DNA from: Micromussa lordhowensis
Lineage: Eukaryota > Cnidaria > Anthozoa > Scleractinia > Lobophylliidae
Length of the DNA: 64,000 nucleotides
Direction: 5' to 3'
NCBI GenBank assembly: GCA_964020085.1
Contig: OZ026606.1
Location: forward strand, 781,560-845,559
The notes beneath the pieces are model-generated. The model made no database searches. It saw only the letters and a program-made list of their open reading frames with translations, and had not been told where the DNA came from. The position numbers and the translations under genes were made by a program. Position 1 is the stretch's first letter. Each line of letters begins with the position of its first letter. This document shows, piece after piece, positions 21,340-34,003 of the stretch.

Positions 21340-22310
21340 TTACTTTTGGTCGTTTCAGGCAGATCGCTTATCGAAGAGGGGGTGGCTAAGACCCAAACTA
21401 ACAGTACTTTTCTCGGCATAAAACATTGTACTGTGATCCAGCACTTCAATAACATCATTTTGATGCTTATTCCAAGGCAGTATGTCGAGAAGGAAGCTGA
21501 CGTATTGAATATCACTTTAGTGATGAATAGGGGCATTTACCGGTAACTCAAAGGGGAGCGTATATTAGAAATCGGGCTCTTATTGGAAGGAGGGTGCTAA
21601 ATTATTTAAAGTCACTACGAGAATCAGTTTAGTAAAGGCCGTTCGCGTTACTCAGTTTTCGTTTACATTCGCTACGAGCAGCCTTTTGAGTTTTCTTTCG
21701 CGTTGCAATGTACGAACAAAGACTAAAGACAGTTTCCTTTTCAGTTTCATTCAGTGCACATGGCGAAAAATGTATTGATAGAGACTTTTATTTCATTACT
21801 ATACAAGTTCTCATGACATTCTCGCTTTCATTAGAAACATTCTTGACTCTTGAAAGCCTTTTTTATTGAGTTACACCAGTCACTATTGTCTTTCACAGCT
21901 CATAAAGTATAAGGAAAGTCATATTTTTACAATACTTGTCCCTATGCTAACGACATTTTGTATGCTAGACTTGAAGTTTTATGAGCGTTGTTAAAGTCTC
22001 TGAGCACTAAGTATTATGGGTAACTGTCCCAGGCGCCATCTTGATGTTCACTTTCTGCCATAAGATGGCTGTAAAACTTGTATCATGGTTCACTGCGTTT
22101 CGTGGCGCTCAAGTTAACTCTCTTAATCAAAGGTGGATACCTCCCCCAAGGGAACATGGCTGCTGTACGTCTCACTGGTCCCGGGTGAATTTCACTTGCT
22201 TCTTTGTGAGTTAAGTCTCTATACTGCGGACACCTTTCTAAAGTGAACCGGGTAGAGCCGCTCCCGAAGGTATCATACTTGACTGAGAGAGTTCACGGTA
22301 TTTTTTAGTT
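21340..22310. other. Intergenic downstream of the GPCR gene, nothing recognised
   Basis: No coding or named repeat signal seen. The GPCR 3' UTR presumably extends into this stretch. Confidence 0.4.
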
Positions 22311-25300
22311 TTATGAAGTGTTCGCGTGAGATGATGTCACGAGACTGGACACAGTTAGACTCTCCAATTCTTGCGTGACGTAATTCAGACGTACGCGACG
22401 ATCGTTATTTGACTCTCGAGAACCTTTTCCAAATATCCTTTTGAAGGCTTTCCTGTAATCGTTGTTCCGAAGAGAGTAAATCATGGGGTTTAAAACAGTG
22501 TTTAAAAAAGTAAGGAACAGTAAAATCTCTAAAACCTTTCCTAAGGAGGGAATCGATGTCTCTTCAGTGTAAATGTGAACTAACGATGCCACGACTATTG
22601 GTAGATAGCAGCCCAGAAATGCACCAATCACGATCGCTGTAAGAAACGGAAATAATAAAACAGAGTCAGTAAGGGACTCGAGAACTTTTTTGTTAAGTGC
22701 TGTTCAAGCTATCCAGCTAAGTTGTTAATGTTGATTGAGGGTCTCGTTAATTAAAGGGGCTCAGTCGCGGCATTTTGAGTTATTTTGGCCGTTTACAAAA
22801 TTACCTTTAATAAACTGAAGGGAACCTGAAAATAGTAGGTTACTAAGATAGAAAAACACCAAAGAGATAACTCTGCATTGTGATACAAACTTTGTTAGAG
22901 TTTGTTGAACAAGTAGGGCCCGCTATAGGTCAAAATATTCTTGGAGAGTTAAACCTGACGAAATGATAAAAACCCTGGAGACTCCCAAGTTGAGTTGCTT
23001 ATCTCAAGGGGGTCAAATTAAAAATCTCGACCAAGGTGGACTCCTCAACATACTCGAGAGCCGACATTGCTTTACTGGAGTAGCTCTCCAGCTGTTACGA
23101 CGTCATCTAAAATCTGGTACTACAATATGAAATAATTAACTTGTTTAATGCTTAGTCATCTACCCTCCCGGTGTAACAATATCAACAAATTGCCTGATGA
23201 AATGATCTTTACTTGTTTAATATCAAGTTTAATCCTTGTCTTTGAGCCTTAGCATAATTGATTAAAGTTGATTTCTTCGTGGGAGACTCAAGGTGGACAT
23301 TTCATACAAACTTACAACGATATTGGTTTAACACCAAACTTAGTGGAGTTTACTTTCTTACTTCGACGACACTAAGTCCTCTGTTCCATGCCTTAACTCT
23401 AAATGCAACGTAGAATTTTTAATTTAAATGGATAAACGCATAAAACACAAGCTTAGAGGGTAATCTCACACTAACGGCCCGTCCACACTCACTGAAAACG
23501 GAGGTTTCACTCTGAAAACGCATCAAATGTTTTTCGTCCACACTATACTCCGGAGAAATTTAAAAACGCATCACTTTGGATTTGTGTTTGAGGAAAAAAT
23601 TGGTCATGGAAATCCCATGATTATCGTGACACCATCGTTTTCGAAAAGCTCCGTTTTCAAAGTATTTTTCTTCCACACGAGAACGAAAAGCCGGCGTTTT
23701 CCAATTTCTCCGCCTTGAAGTGCGTTTTCGAAAAGCTCTGTTTTCGTGACGGATTAGTGTGGACGGTATACTCGTATACTCGAGAGATCTGCAGTAATTC
23801 CAAGTTTAAGTTCAGTTAAAGCAATATCACCCAGTGGTTTGCCTGAATAAACCGCTGTTTTCAAAAGAAAACTTTGCATAAAACATGGCTTCTTTTGTTG
23901 GACTGAAGGATGTTTATAGGCTACGACGATCTGAATACGCCAGGAGTTTGTTGTATAAGTGACCATAGTTTTTAGAGTGAACGACATAAGGCGCAGCATG
24001 AAAATCCACATTAAAATTATACAGGACGTGTGTAAATAGACACACTCTTGAATCTGTGTCAGAATGCAACTTCCGTAGATTATAGCCAGTAAAGGTTTGC
24101 TTGCCGAGTGTGCCAGGCAATTTTTAAAAACGTATTAGTCCACACTAGGTATTAGAGTTCTGTGTCTTGATTCGATTAACTGACCTTTTCGATTCCCTAG
24201 TCAGTCACAAACTTGATATATTCAATAATTCTCCTTGCTAATTCTGATGCGTTCTAAGAAACTCGTAACTAATTATAAAAATTTAACATGGTGCGGGCGT
24301 CTCTTTCTCAATAGAAAATAGAAAAAAATTGCAATCTTCGTGAAAAAATCAACGTGCCACCATATTTCTTTTCCACGACTGGGACATAACTGTACATTTT
24401 CGCATTAAGCACAAATTCCCATTACGGTCATGAGCTGCTGGAGTGAATGCAGCGTTTCTATCTAATATAGGTTGAATAATCATCACAAAAATTGCGCCAC
24501 ACTTGTTTCCTACATGCATCACTCCAATGACGCAATTCACTGAGTATAAACCAGTATCAACAGTGTTCTAGTGCTTTAGACCTGTCTGTTAATTTTAAAG
24601 TTGTTATGCCCAAAAAATCATCTAAGCCTCTAATTCATAGTCTCGATATTAACTTACCAAGTGTTTTCGCCCATTTTCTATCTCTTGCTCGTGGGAGTCT
24701 GCCACCTAGAGGCAGTCTGACCGCAGAAATCACTGCGACACCCACTCGGTTGGCCTGGTACCAAGCAACTTTACTGATCCGACAATAAGCCCACATCATG
24801 ACGAGAAGAGGAAGAAAGAAGAGAAACGTGACATTAAAACCCATGTGAATGTGATTCTTTTTGTCCGTGATTTCTATCAAGTCTTCCTCCATGCATCCGT
24901 AAAAGCTTGCATAACCCCGTAGATCGAGGTTCATTGCAGGAAGGAAGAGGATGGAAAAGATTGGAACAGTCCAGATTGTTAACAAGACAATAGCTGCTCG
25001 CCTCGGCGTAACCATGAACCGGTAGCGTAAAGGGTAAAATATGGCCACATATCTATCCAGGCTTAGAGTAAATAAGTGCAAGATGCTGATGTATAAAAGA
25101 CAGCCAAATATCCTACCCATAAGGCTACACATGAAGGCTTCTTTGCCAATGTTGAAATAAGTTAAAACTTGGAAAATCATGATTTGAACAGAGAGCAAGT
25201 CTACCAAGGCTAAACTCGCCACCGCGTAGTTCCGTACCGTAACACGCAGATGTCTGTCTTTCAGAACAACCAAACAGATACTCGAGTTTCCCGTAATATT

Positions 25301-25429
25301 TGCTACGGCGATAACGACAAGGAAGACCGTCTTGAAGGCTCTCTCTATTTTATCGGATGAGGATAAATTCGTTGATGAATCGATGGTAGCGTTCTGTAGC
25401 AGACATGCATTTGAAGGCAAAGAGTCCAT
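22311..25429 (-). CDS. Class A (rhodopsin-like) G-protein-coupled receptor, two exons
   Basis: Exon 1 is 25429-24658 (donor G/GTAAGT) and exon 2 is 22636-22311 (acceptor TTACAG). They join in phase 1 to give 365 residues. I chose the ATG at 25429 because upstream sequence has no ATG in frame. The N-terminus has glycosylation sites NAT and NLS. TM1 ends with GNSSICLVVL, TM2 has LALVDLL, TM3 starts at a Cys and ends LSLDRYVAIFYPLRY, TM4 has TIWTVP, loop 2 has the partner Cys (FYGCME), and TM5 has FLPLLVMMWAY. TM6 spans the exon junction (KTLAIVIGAFLGCYLP), and TM7 has NTVLNPMIYSLRN followed by a basic helix 8. All hallmark positions are kept, so it should be functional. The DRYVAI-PLRY loop recalls adenosine and melatonin receptors, but the ligand cannot be told from sequence. 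Anthozoans have many such orphan receptors. Confidence 0.9.
23476..23767. mobile_element. MITE-like repeat with CCGTCCACACT termini, in the GPCR intron
   Basis: The ends are inverted (GGCCCGTCCACACTCACTG and TTAGTGTGGACGGT), with internal GTCCACACTA repeats and GAAAACG-rich sequence. A diverged second copy lies at 61970-62270. Confidence 0.65.
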
Positions 25430-26495
25430 CCCCGGCGTACCTGCCACAAAGGAAAGGACCAACTTTGGTTTCCACGCCGTATTTTCTTGAAAATCAAGCC
25501 CTTACTTCGTCTTGCAAGACACGCTTTTGTATCAATCCTAGGTCCTGCAGCCAAATCTCGCCGATTTCACTTTGTTTTGTTTAGAACTTTCTGGACAAGG
25601 TCAAAAAACTACATCTGCTGCTTATTTATGTCATTCATTAGATGCGGGTGGGCACATTACTTTAATTCACACCTCGATGGTTTTCAAAGGGAGTGTTATA
25701 TTTAGAGCACTTGTCATTCAAAACCCCATATTCCAACTGCTTTTGTTTCGTAAGCGCGCTTTGTTTCGCTTGTTTTTCTCGCTCCTTATGCCACAGGATG
25801 TTTTGAATCGCTGAAAAATGTTGGAGAACTTGAAATGTTTTTCATACTGCAATCACAAGTGATTTCCCCCACCACTCTCCCTGTCTCAAGAACCTCCTCC
25901 AAGCACTCTTGAAAGTTAAAACATGCGTTCCTAATGACTTTTCACTCACGTAATTACAAAATTGATGGCAGCTATCAGCGTAATGAAAAAAAAAATAGAT
26001 CACATCAATGAAGAATTTTCAACTTGCCCGTGGTTGTTGAAGTCCAGTGGCCACCAGCTGTGCCTGAACCTGGGTGTCTGAAATATGCCTTTTCAAACTG
26101 ACTATTTATAATAAGACGATGTTGTTTGCATCCAATAGCGGTCATAAATCATCTGTTATTGACTCCTTCACGAAAGCTATAAACATTCTAAATTTAGATT
26201 CGAGTGTGTCAGACGTTATCTCATTATTAGTGTGAGATTCGCATTGGCCAAATATCGAGCGTTTTAATTCGTTTTTCTTTCTTTTTTCTTCTTTTTCATG
26301 AGCGATTCTGTTAAGTCGTCCATATTCTAAAATTTGGACCTCCTACAGAACCATTTAAAATGCCTCTTTCTCCTAGCTGTTTTGCATAAAGCCACGAGGA
26401 AATAATCTCTTACTCAGATCGTATAATAAATAACATTACTCTGCAACGCGCGGGGGCTGGGGAGGAAGTAATCTCTAACGTCGCCTGGCGGTATT
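25430..26495. other. GPCR upstream region, nothing recognised
   Basis: Likely promoter and 5' UTR of the receptor gene. Only random open frames seen. Confidence 0.35.
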
Positions 26496-26496
26496 A

Positions 26497-26866
26497 GGGA
26501 GCTTAAGCAACGACGACGGCGACGCCAAGGACGACGCCTAGAAAAAAATGAATTTATATTTTACCGTCGAATTTCGCACATGCCTAGATCTGTTCAGTAC
26601 GTCTATCGGTCTCAGAACTTGCTCAAGCTTAATATGCAATGCTAGCGTACAATTCCTAAAGCCGGAAAATACGAAAAATAAGCCGCCGTCGCTCACGTTC
26701 TCCGAAATACCCAGAACTTGGTCATTTCACGTTGTCGTTTTGGAGAGGACGGCTAAGAAATGTACCAAGAATTATAACGCACGTGCACAGCTATTGTTCT
26801 GCTCATTAAACCTTTTGTTTTGTGGCGTTCTCGTTGCCGTTGCCGTCGTGGTTTGCTTAAGGTCCC
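26497..26866. mobile_element. MITE with AGGGA(G/C)CTTAAGCAA termini and TA flanks
   Basis: The left end GGGAGCTTAAGCAACGACG and the right end TTTGCTTAAGGTCCC are inverted repeats, bounded on both sides by TA (26495-26496 and 26867-26868). The 143-codon open frame inside has no meaning. Consistent with a Tc1/mariner-type non-autonomous element. Confidence 0.7.
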
Positions 26867-27296
26867 TAATTGATCTGGATACCGAGGCCGTTTTACGCCT
26901 GCTACGCATGCTATCAGGCCTTAAATTGCGAGCACATAATATTAACTGTACAAGCTTTCACGTTTGGATTCCCCTTTAATTAAAAACCGCTAAGCGGAGA
27001 TGCACATTTCAATTTCCAGGTTTTGTAAAAAAGTAATCCAACCATTTTTAACTAAGTAAACCAAAATACTTGATGATATTGATGATGATGACCAGGACGA
27101 CGACGACGATGGTGATGATGATGGAAAGTGTTAGTTCTTTTCAAAGATTGAATGATATATGTTCATAGATATCATGAGATATGGTGCCTTCAGACTAGTA
27201 AGAATCGCCACGCGTTTCAGTGTGAAGCGGATTGATGGTAACAGTCAATGTTCCTCAAGACTGGTCGAGCTGAAGTTGGTTGCTATGAAGGCAAAG

Positions 27297-30200
27297 TCAG
27301 TCATTTCTCTCATTCTTCATATTTTGCGCATTTTTAACTATCTTGGTGATAAGCGAGTCCAGGTGATAATTGTTTGCTAGAAGTTCTTCCATTTGAGCGA
27401 GATGATTCACACCTGTGACGACTTGTCGAATGAGATCCACCTGACATGAAACGATAAAAATAGGATTGATGTAAAAAAATATGTCTTGTAACAACACGCC
27501 ATACTATATATACAATGCTACACCACATTGCATCGCATAACGTTACACAATTACTGTATTGCATCACCTTGATAATCTCTTGATTGCATACATTACATTG
27601 CAACATTCATACCAATGATGTGACATGACTTGTGCGCGTGTCCGAGTATTATGACATGGCGTGACATGACATGACTTGAGGCAAGAGATCATAGTCTCTT
27701 GCTTGAGGTGACATGACATTACGTGATATCAGGTGATATCAAAACGGTAGTATGAAAAGTTGTGGCATCCCAGGTACTAACTGATGATGGCTTTACATTT
27801 TTAAGTCGTTTTACCGAACAAACGTTATATTATAGGAAAGCAGAGATGGTTAAGTAACTTGAGCGAGTACCCTGGCTTTTCACTGTTGTTTCAAAAGTCG
27901 TTTTCTGGGCTGTGGATCATCTGTGGGTTGCGTTTAAGAAGAGGGAGATATCGATTGATGGCAGTCATTCTTCCCTAGCTTCGCTTTCATTTTCCTCTTT
28001 CTCATCATTTCTAGTCCTGAGATATCCCTTAGGAACCTTTGCGGACTAAGAGAGAGACCTACACCGCACCATCCAACTTGTTTCTGGGTCTGTCACTGAT
28101 GTACTAAACTATGCTTAGTTCATGAACTTACTTCACTCAATCCAATCTTTCCAGTGTTCGAGACTTCAAATATTATACCACGACGGGTTTCAACGTTAGG
28201 AAAATGAATTCCTGTGTAGAAAGAGACAAGAATATTAAATGGAATGAATGGTAAGTTTTTTTCTTATTTGCTTGACTGTGATTTTTCTCTACCTGCTGTT
28301 CACATATTATTTACTTTGATATTTGATAACGAAAAGTACTTCCGCTTTTGCGAATGTCACTATACACGACCAACGCGGCAGTGTCTTGCTCTTTTCCGTT
28401 GTAAAAGGAACTGTTACCTAACCTGACTTTCTCCTCTGCAAACCCAAGCACTTCAAGATAGATTGGAGCCTGGCGTCCTGTGGAAATTCAAATGAACAAG
28501 TTTGAAAGACAAATGAAAGAAGAGCAATCAAATAAACAGTTAGTTTCAAGACAGGACAAGTGGGGAGTACAGTGTTTAAACATCCACACAGAGAACAGTA
28601 AAGTAAGATACCAGTCAATTCGAAACCTCGACATTCCCCCCCCCCCCCCCCCCGTGAAACCCCCTTCAGGTCATACTATACTACTAATACGACGATTACT
28701 TACTTTTGCTATGAGAGGGATATTAACATTGACGCTGACGCGAAGACTGGTGCCAAGTTCTTGGAGTCTGGACGCCAGGTAACCATAGTTAACATTGCGC
28801 ATGAACTCGTACCCATTCCTCATCAGCAGACTTTCAATTTCAAGAAGCAATGCACCGAGTTTCTCGAACACGTGGAATAAGTCATCTCCAGACTGGTGAG
28901 AGATAATCTTGATGTGTTCTTCTTCATTTATTAAAATTAACAAATTATTTGTTTGGTCGTGCCAAATTCCTCTTCCTTCCTTCCAAGCTTGGTTTAAAGA
29001 GCATTTCTGTTTCAAGAATATGTGATGGCTGTGTAACATTTTGTTAAGATTCTTGTCTGGTAGCTGATTTAGTGGAGTGTATTCACCGTGGAGATCACCT
29101 ATCAGGGGAAAGCAAAGCGCAACACTTTCAAGTTTAGATCAGTTTTCAATTGACTGTCGTGAAACCAAAGCCAAATAATCGCTCTAGCCAATCACACAGG
29201 ACACAGACAATACAGTGAACCAATCAAAACCAGAAGTAATCACATGACTGACGCAAAACACGTGCGATGTTACTGCTGATTGGATGAGAAAGTGGCGCGA
29301 GTTTTTTAGCCAATCGTGTAGCAAAGTGATGACAATCCAATCACTTTTCGATGAAAATCATACTTTTCTTAAAATGCCAAAGCCCTTGAGAGCATAAGTG
29401 GAAGCGATCAGAGACAATTATCCAGATGTAACGATAAAAAACTCAATACAACTGGTAAAGAGGATCGTGTGTTGACAGCTTATCCAGGTAATTCATGTCC
29501 TCAGTCTACTTCCTTGAACTTCTAGCTAAATTTGAGCCATATTCTTCTAACGGAATATGTCTGTGAAAAATATGTTCAAGGTATTTGTTTTCGTCAAGTA
29601 AACTGACCGGTGTGTCACAAACTAGTTGCGCTCGTCTCGTCAAAGTCTTTATAGTCGTCGTTTGTGCAAAGTCGGGTTGTAGGATGATTCATCAAGTAAT
29701 CTGTCTGTATGCACTGGTTTTCTGTACACTGTCGTTCGTATTTCGTTGTTGTCGCGGCTAACCAAACAGTCTAGAAAAGGAAGTTTTTCATTTTCTTCGA
29801 TTTCTTTGGTAAACTGGATGTCGGCGTTTAGTATGTTAGTTTTTTCTGCTAGAGTCTCATATGACAAACCCATACATGTTTTTTTCTGAACTAAAGGTGA
29901 CGATTGGCGCAATTCATCGTCTGATGAGTGGAGCACGTTTCGTTCGTGATCAGACTAAAAGAAATGTTTCAACCTAGTGTGAACGCACTTGTAAACGCAC
30001 GTGTCACTGCAGTGTAGACGTACCTTGAAGCTTTTCCAAAACGTCAACCACGATCTTCTGAATGGATAATCTTTCTTCATCGGTACAAAACCAAGAGAAT
30101 GGAAAACCTTTCAGGGACCTGAGAACACGGATTCTGCAAGAAAGCACGCACTGTCCATCAAACACAGTTCTGTTCAGAGCGTCTGGTTTTAGGCTCGAAA

Positions 30201-30588
30201 TCGGTAAGTGATGCGTGCTAATCTCGTGAATTTCTTTTATCAGCGGATCCAACACGCTTTGAAATAAAACATAGCATTCTTCATCCCCAGCAATGATTCC
30301 TGCTTTGTCTTTGTTGAGAATTGCACGGCGCAGTCCATCCTTCAATGTAAAACCTCTACGAGTTTTTATTTCTGTCAGCTCTCGCAGAGTCAGATGGGTA
30401 AGGTCTGTAAGATATGGAAAGATAGCGCTGTTGTTTTGCGCGAGTTTTCCTAAAAAGAAGTCTGTTTCTTCGTCTGCTTTGTTTTGTCTTTCACTGAAAA
30501 TCCCCGCCACTGTACCGAAGAGTCTTGTTACAAATGCTTTTGCAAGCGCCGGAAGTCCTTGATCTTCCCGATCAATTTTTGCGGCCAT
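27297..30588 (-). CDS. Divergent creatine/phosphagen-kinase-like protein, probable pseudokinase
   Basis: Five exons join in phase: 30588-30024, 29098-28704, 28477-28423, 28211-28132 and 27440-27297, giving 412 residues. After a 50-residue extension comes the guanido-kinase N-domain (GFTLKDGL, AGDEECYVLF). The catalytic domain has VLSCRIRVLRSLKGF (phosphate-binding Arg pair), GDLHGEYTPLNQL, GRGIWHD, ILINEEEH, ELGTSLR, LGLQRRKSG, FEVSNTGKIGLSE and a normal C-terminal helix. Creatine and arginine kinases move phosphate between ATP and a guanidino compound. Several nucleotide-binding Arg residues appear kept. However, the reactive Cys of the CPSNLGT or CPTNLGT motif is gone (SRLQELGT), the His after LR-GGVH is Asn, and the flexible loop after QRR is replaced by SGIHFPNVET. 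I infer loss or change of catalysis, perhaps a structural or regulatory role. One donor is GTTAGG, weaker than the others. Confidence 0.82.
28631..28654. repeat. Poly-C homopolymer in an intron
   Basis: A long C run lies in the kinase gene between exons 2 and 3. Its length may be unreliable. Confidence 0.8.
29120..29380. mobile_element. MITE fragment in intron 1 of the kinase-like gene
   Basis: Shares GCGCGAGTTTTTTAGCCAAT and CCAATCA/TGATTGG blocks with the element at 13862-14458 in the CTHRC1-like copy C intron. Confidence 0.55.
29480..29945 (-). mobile_element. Penelope-like element fragment
   Basis: The minus-strand translation has EENEKLPFLDCLVSRDNNEI, then TTVYRKPVHTDRLLDESSYN-P. After a frame change it continues RRAQLVCDT and ENKYLE-IFH. 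This is typical of the region after the RT domain of Penelope-like retroelements. It is truncated and frameshifted, and lies in intron 1 of the kinase-like gene in the same orientation. Confidence 0.75.
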
Positions 30589-30589
30589 T

Positions 30590-31600
30590 TGTGCAGCTTC
30601 AAACAGCTCAGGTTTTTGACGTCACAATAAAGTTAAGTCCTGGCGCGAGAATTACTCTCCCGAAGCTCGCGCGCTATAACCGCGCGGTCAGTTCAAAGCC
30701 TGCCTTTATACCTTACCTAAAGAATTTTCATCTTGTTGAGGTAAATAGACTGTTCTTATTGAAATTTACCCTTTTTTACCAAGCACTGTAACACATGTAA
30801 TTAAGTGGACCATCCCATTGACATTTGCCGTGCTCTCATTAGTTTTTTCAGAACTTCTTTACAAAATCTCGTCTTGCCAGTCTTAACAAATAACAAATAA
30901 CGATGCGTACCTTTGTAGAACCACTGGCAGCCAATGAAGACACGATACTCGTGCCACGATACTCCACGAGTATCGTGAATTACAAGCAAATTCTGAGAAT
31001 AGTAAAATGCCCCAAGACCAAAATAAAACTATTTTAACGTATGTTTTGCATCTGTTGCATCTGCCCCACAGTGTGCAGAGATAGTCCTGTCAGATAGCCC
31101 AGGGCTAGTGGACCTGTGGATTCTTTAACATAATGGTGCAAAGGACCGCAAACTAAAATGCTGCCTGTGTACGTAGGATCTGTAAAAGATCTGATCAGCC
31201 AAAAATAGAAAGAATAGCAAACAATGATGCAAGGCCAATTTGCAAAGATTTGGATTTGAGTTTCATCTGAGGTCATCACCATCTGCATTCAGTGAGTATA
31301 TGGATGCCAGTCAACCAGCTGATCACTTCATAGCTTGCTACACCGTGCTGACGAGACCCGACAAGGTCGAAACAGCTGTCCACGGTTACAATTTGGCTTT
31401 CAGTTTGGACTCTATCATGTCGTTGCCCCGTTAAGCTTTCTACGTAGTATCAGCCTTGCATCATTGTGTCGACCCTATTTTGGGAATTTTCGTTTTGGAG
31501 GAAAATTAATGCAGATGAGCCTCGGGAGGCCGAAACTGCAAGCGGTCTGAACCAGTCACCTCAGGCCAAAATCGAGTAATCTGTTGTCTCCGTTCTCTAA
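30590..31600. other. Intergenic upstream of the kinase-like gene
   Basis: Presumed promoter of the kinase-like gene near 30600. Contains a local inverted pair ATACTCGTG / CACGAGTAT at 30945-30975. No coding sequence seen. Confidence 0.35.
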
Positions 31601-31601
31601 G

Positions 31602-31984
31602 GGGCCTGTTTACATGGAGGTGGGGGACCCCAGGTAGGTGAGGTAACCCGCCTAGCCGTGGTCGAAAAATGGCCCGCGTTTACATGCAAAGTTACAACCC
31701 CGGGGTCCCGGGGTGACGTTACTAGACGTTGTTGCAAATGTAACATGAACTCGACCCCGGCTAGGCGGGTTACCTCACCTTGAGCCGTTTACATGGCAAA
31801 ATGCGACCCCGGCTGACAGGGTTACCCTACCTGGCAGACCGGGCAACCCGCCTAGGCGGGATACCCCACCTATCATGTAAACATGATCAAATAAAAGTGA
31901 GAGATTATATGGAGAGGCGGGTTACCCCACCTAGGCGGGTTACCTCACCTACCTGGGGTCCCCCACCTCCATGTAAACAGGCCC
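31602..31984. mobile_element. MITE with GGGCCTGTTTACATGG termini
   Basis: The ends are long inverted repeats (GGGCCTGTTTACATGGAGG with GGGGGACCCCAGGTAG, mirrored at the right end). TAAG flanks both sides, a probable target-site duplication. Internally AACCCGCCTAG and GTTTACATG units recur in both orientations. No coding capacity. Confidence 0.75.
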
Positions 31985-32041
31985 TAAGATCCCTGTAAGT
32001 TTGTATTTCCCAGGATCCTTTGCAAACGTCAAAAACTAAAC

Positions 32042-32077
32042 ATGGCGGAGAGAGTGCTCTTCCCGAAAAGAAGAAGG
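32042..32077 (+). other. Possible first coding exon of an unseen + strand gene
   Basis: AACATGGCGGAGAGAG is a strong start context, followed by twelve codons (MAERVLFPKRRR) and a GTATTT donor-like site. The obvious next acceptor (TTTTCAG at 32168) leads straight to a stop in this phase, so the model is weak. Confidence 0.2.
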
Positions 32078-32079
32078 TA

Positions 32080-33870
32080 TTTTTTGTTTAAAATTATTCC
32101 TTTTCGCTCAGTTTTGATAGTTGGAAATGTTTGAAACACAATAGGCAACGAAAGTTCTTCTGCTTTTCAGATGAACTATGATTTTATGGTCCTAAATTAC
32201 TGGATGTGGGCAGCAAAGACGCGGCACGTACCAAAGTAAGCTCATTGACTGTTGAGGTGTACCATCATCTAGTTTAATATCATTTCAAACTTCACCAGAA
32301 GTATTGAGGTGATATATTAACTTCAGCCAGGCTGCTATGTCCTGGTGTACACAGAGGGAACAAACAATAGTACTCCTTTGTTTACGAGCCTTTGTTTAGC
32401 TGTTGCATATTGTTGGGTCTTTTGTATCGGTTCTTGTGTACTGGTACACAAGGACAGAACCGCTAGGCTGATATCTGTTAAGTAAGGTTCATATAAATTG
32501 ATTTGGTTTTCAAAATAACCAAGTTTACTTTTATTGTGTGAAATAGCTTCATAAACCCAATGCAAGTAGATTTTATTAGGTCCTCCTTTTATTTACTCAC
32601 CTTAATTAAGTGTATGGTTATCAGTTAAGGTTACTGTAGACCTTCAGGGATGCTTTCCAGAAAATACTTTCTTTGCTTGCTGCTTTAAAGAAAATCCAGA
32701 TAAACGTTATATCACTGTTAAGCTAATAAACTGTAGAATCCAAAAATAACAATGTACTTTGTCTTCTTTTTTAAGTAGCTACACGGAAGCCTTTAAACAC
32801 AGCCTTTGTATTACCGCAGACATCCAAACTGACTAGACAATATCACTCAGGAGATGAAAGAGTAACAAAGTGTGTGAGGCTTTTTTTATATTTCTATTGG
32901 TTGCTTATAAAATCCCTTTTAAAATTGGGCAATATAAACTTTTCTGACTGCTGCTGCTCAATAGGACATCACAAGAAAAATATTTCAAGGTTTGAAAAAG
33001 CCTGGCACACTTTGGTGTGGTGATATCTGACAAATATTTTGGCCAAGCTTTGTTAAAATCCATTAAATCTACATACCCTATAAATTCATTTTAATAGAGG
33101 TAATTCACGCAAAAATAAACCTGGAGTTTTCAGCCTGGAAAGAAATTCACAGTTCCACACCTGACTAAAGTGGTTGTCAAGTTGGCCATGCCACCAATTA
33201 GTGAAACACAACTTTGAACTCCCCAGCGAGTTTCTTGACAAAGAAGACTACAGGAACACTTCCCAGGATCAGTGCATTGTTTATATTTACAGTAGATTTT
33301 CCATTAGCAAAATGGGGAAGACCATGCAAAATTGCCTAGTCTATATCTTAAGAGACAAAAACAATCAACGAAAGCAAAGATCTCTGTGTGAAAAATTGCA
33401 AGGTGCAAGGGATAAATGAAAGAAGCGAAATACAAGTCCTTGGATGAGCTGTGGTTGACATATAGTAATTGGCTTATAACAGTTTGCGGATTGTTAGCTT
33501 GTTTTAAAAAAAATCATGTTTTTGGGGATAGCTTTTTCACGTTTTAAGCTTTAAAATTAGTTTTTTTGGTGTAAGTAAGTAAGACTTGAGAGGGTAACAC
33601 TTGACAGTACCAAGAAGTTAAAAAAACTTGCAACTGTGCTCTTTTAACTTTTTTGCGCTTATAAAAACATTACGTAACATTTAGCAACAATGTTTTGTGA
33701 GTAAACATTACCCATTGGAAACAATAGAGATTGCGTGATTCAAAGTTGGCTCAGTGCCTGGATTTGAAAGAGATTTGATTTAACATTCTTTGCATAGCGT
33801 GGTTGCGTGATTGGTAATCATAGATTTTTGTTTTTTACCTGTAGCTTGAAGAAGAAAAAGATTTCCTTTC
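32080..33870. other. Non-coding, nothing recognised
   Basis: AT-rich, with only short open frames lacking domains. Confidence 0.35.
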
Positions 33871-33969
33871 AAACGTAATAAACATTACAACATATGAAAG
33901 TGAGAATGATCCTCGCAGTGAATTTTCCAATGCAAGCAACTGGAAAGAAGAAGCCTGAAAAAAAAATCA

Positions 33970-33970
<1 letters not shown>

Positions 33971-34003
<33 letters not shown>

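Noticed and set aside
21297..21546. Antisense pair of 74-79 codon open frames
   Set aside because: No domain; next to an inverted-repeat element.
26548..26979. 143-codon plus-strand open frame
   Set aside because: It lies across the TIR element at 26497-26866.
28610..28660. Possible regulatory C-rich element
   Set aside because: A pure homopolymer in an intron, better explained as a simple repeat of uncertain length.
32042..32235. Two-exon gene starting MAERVLFPKRRR
   Set aside because: The phase at the only nearby acceptor gives an immediate stop; kept only as a weak possible first exon.
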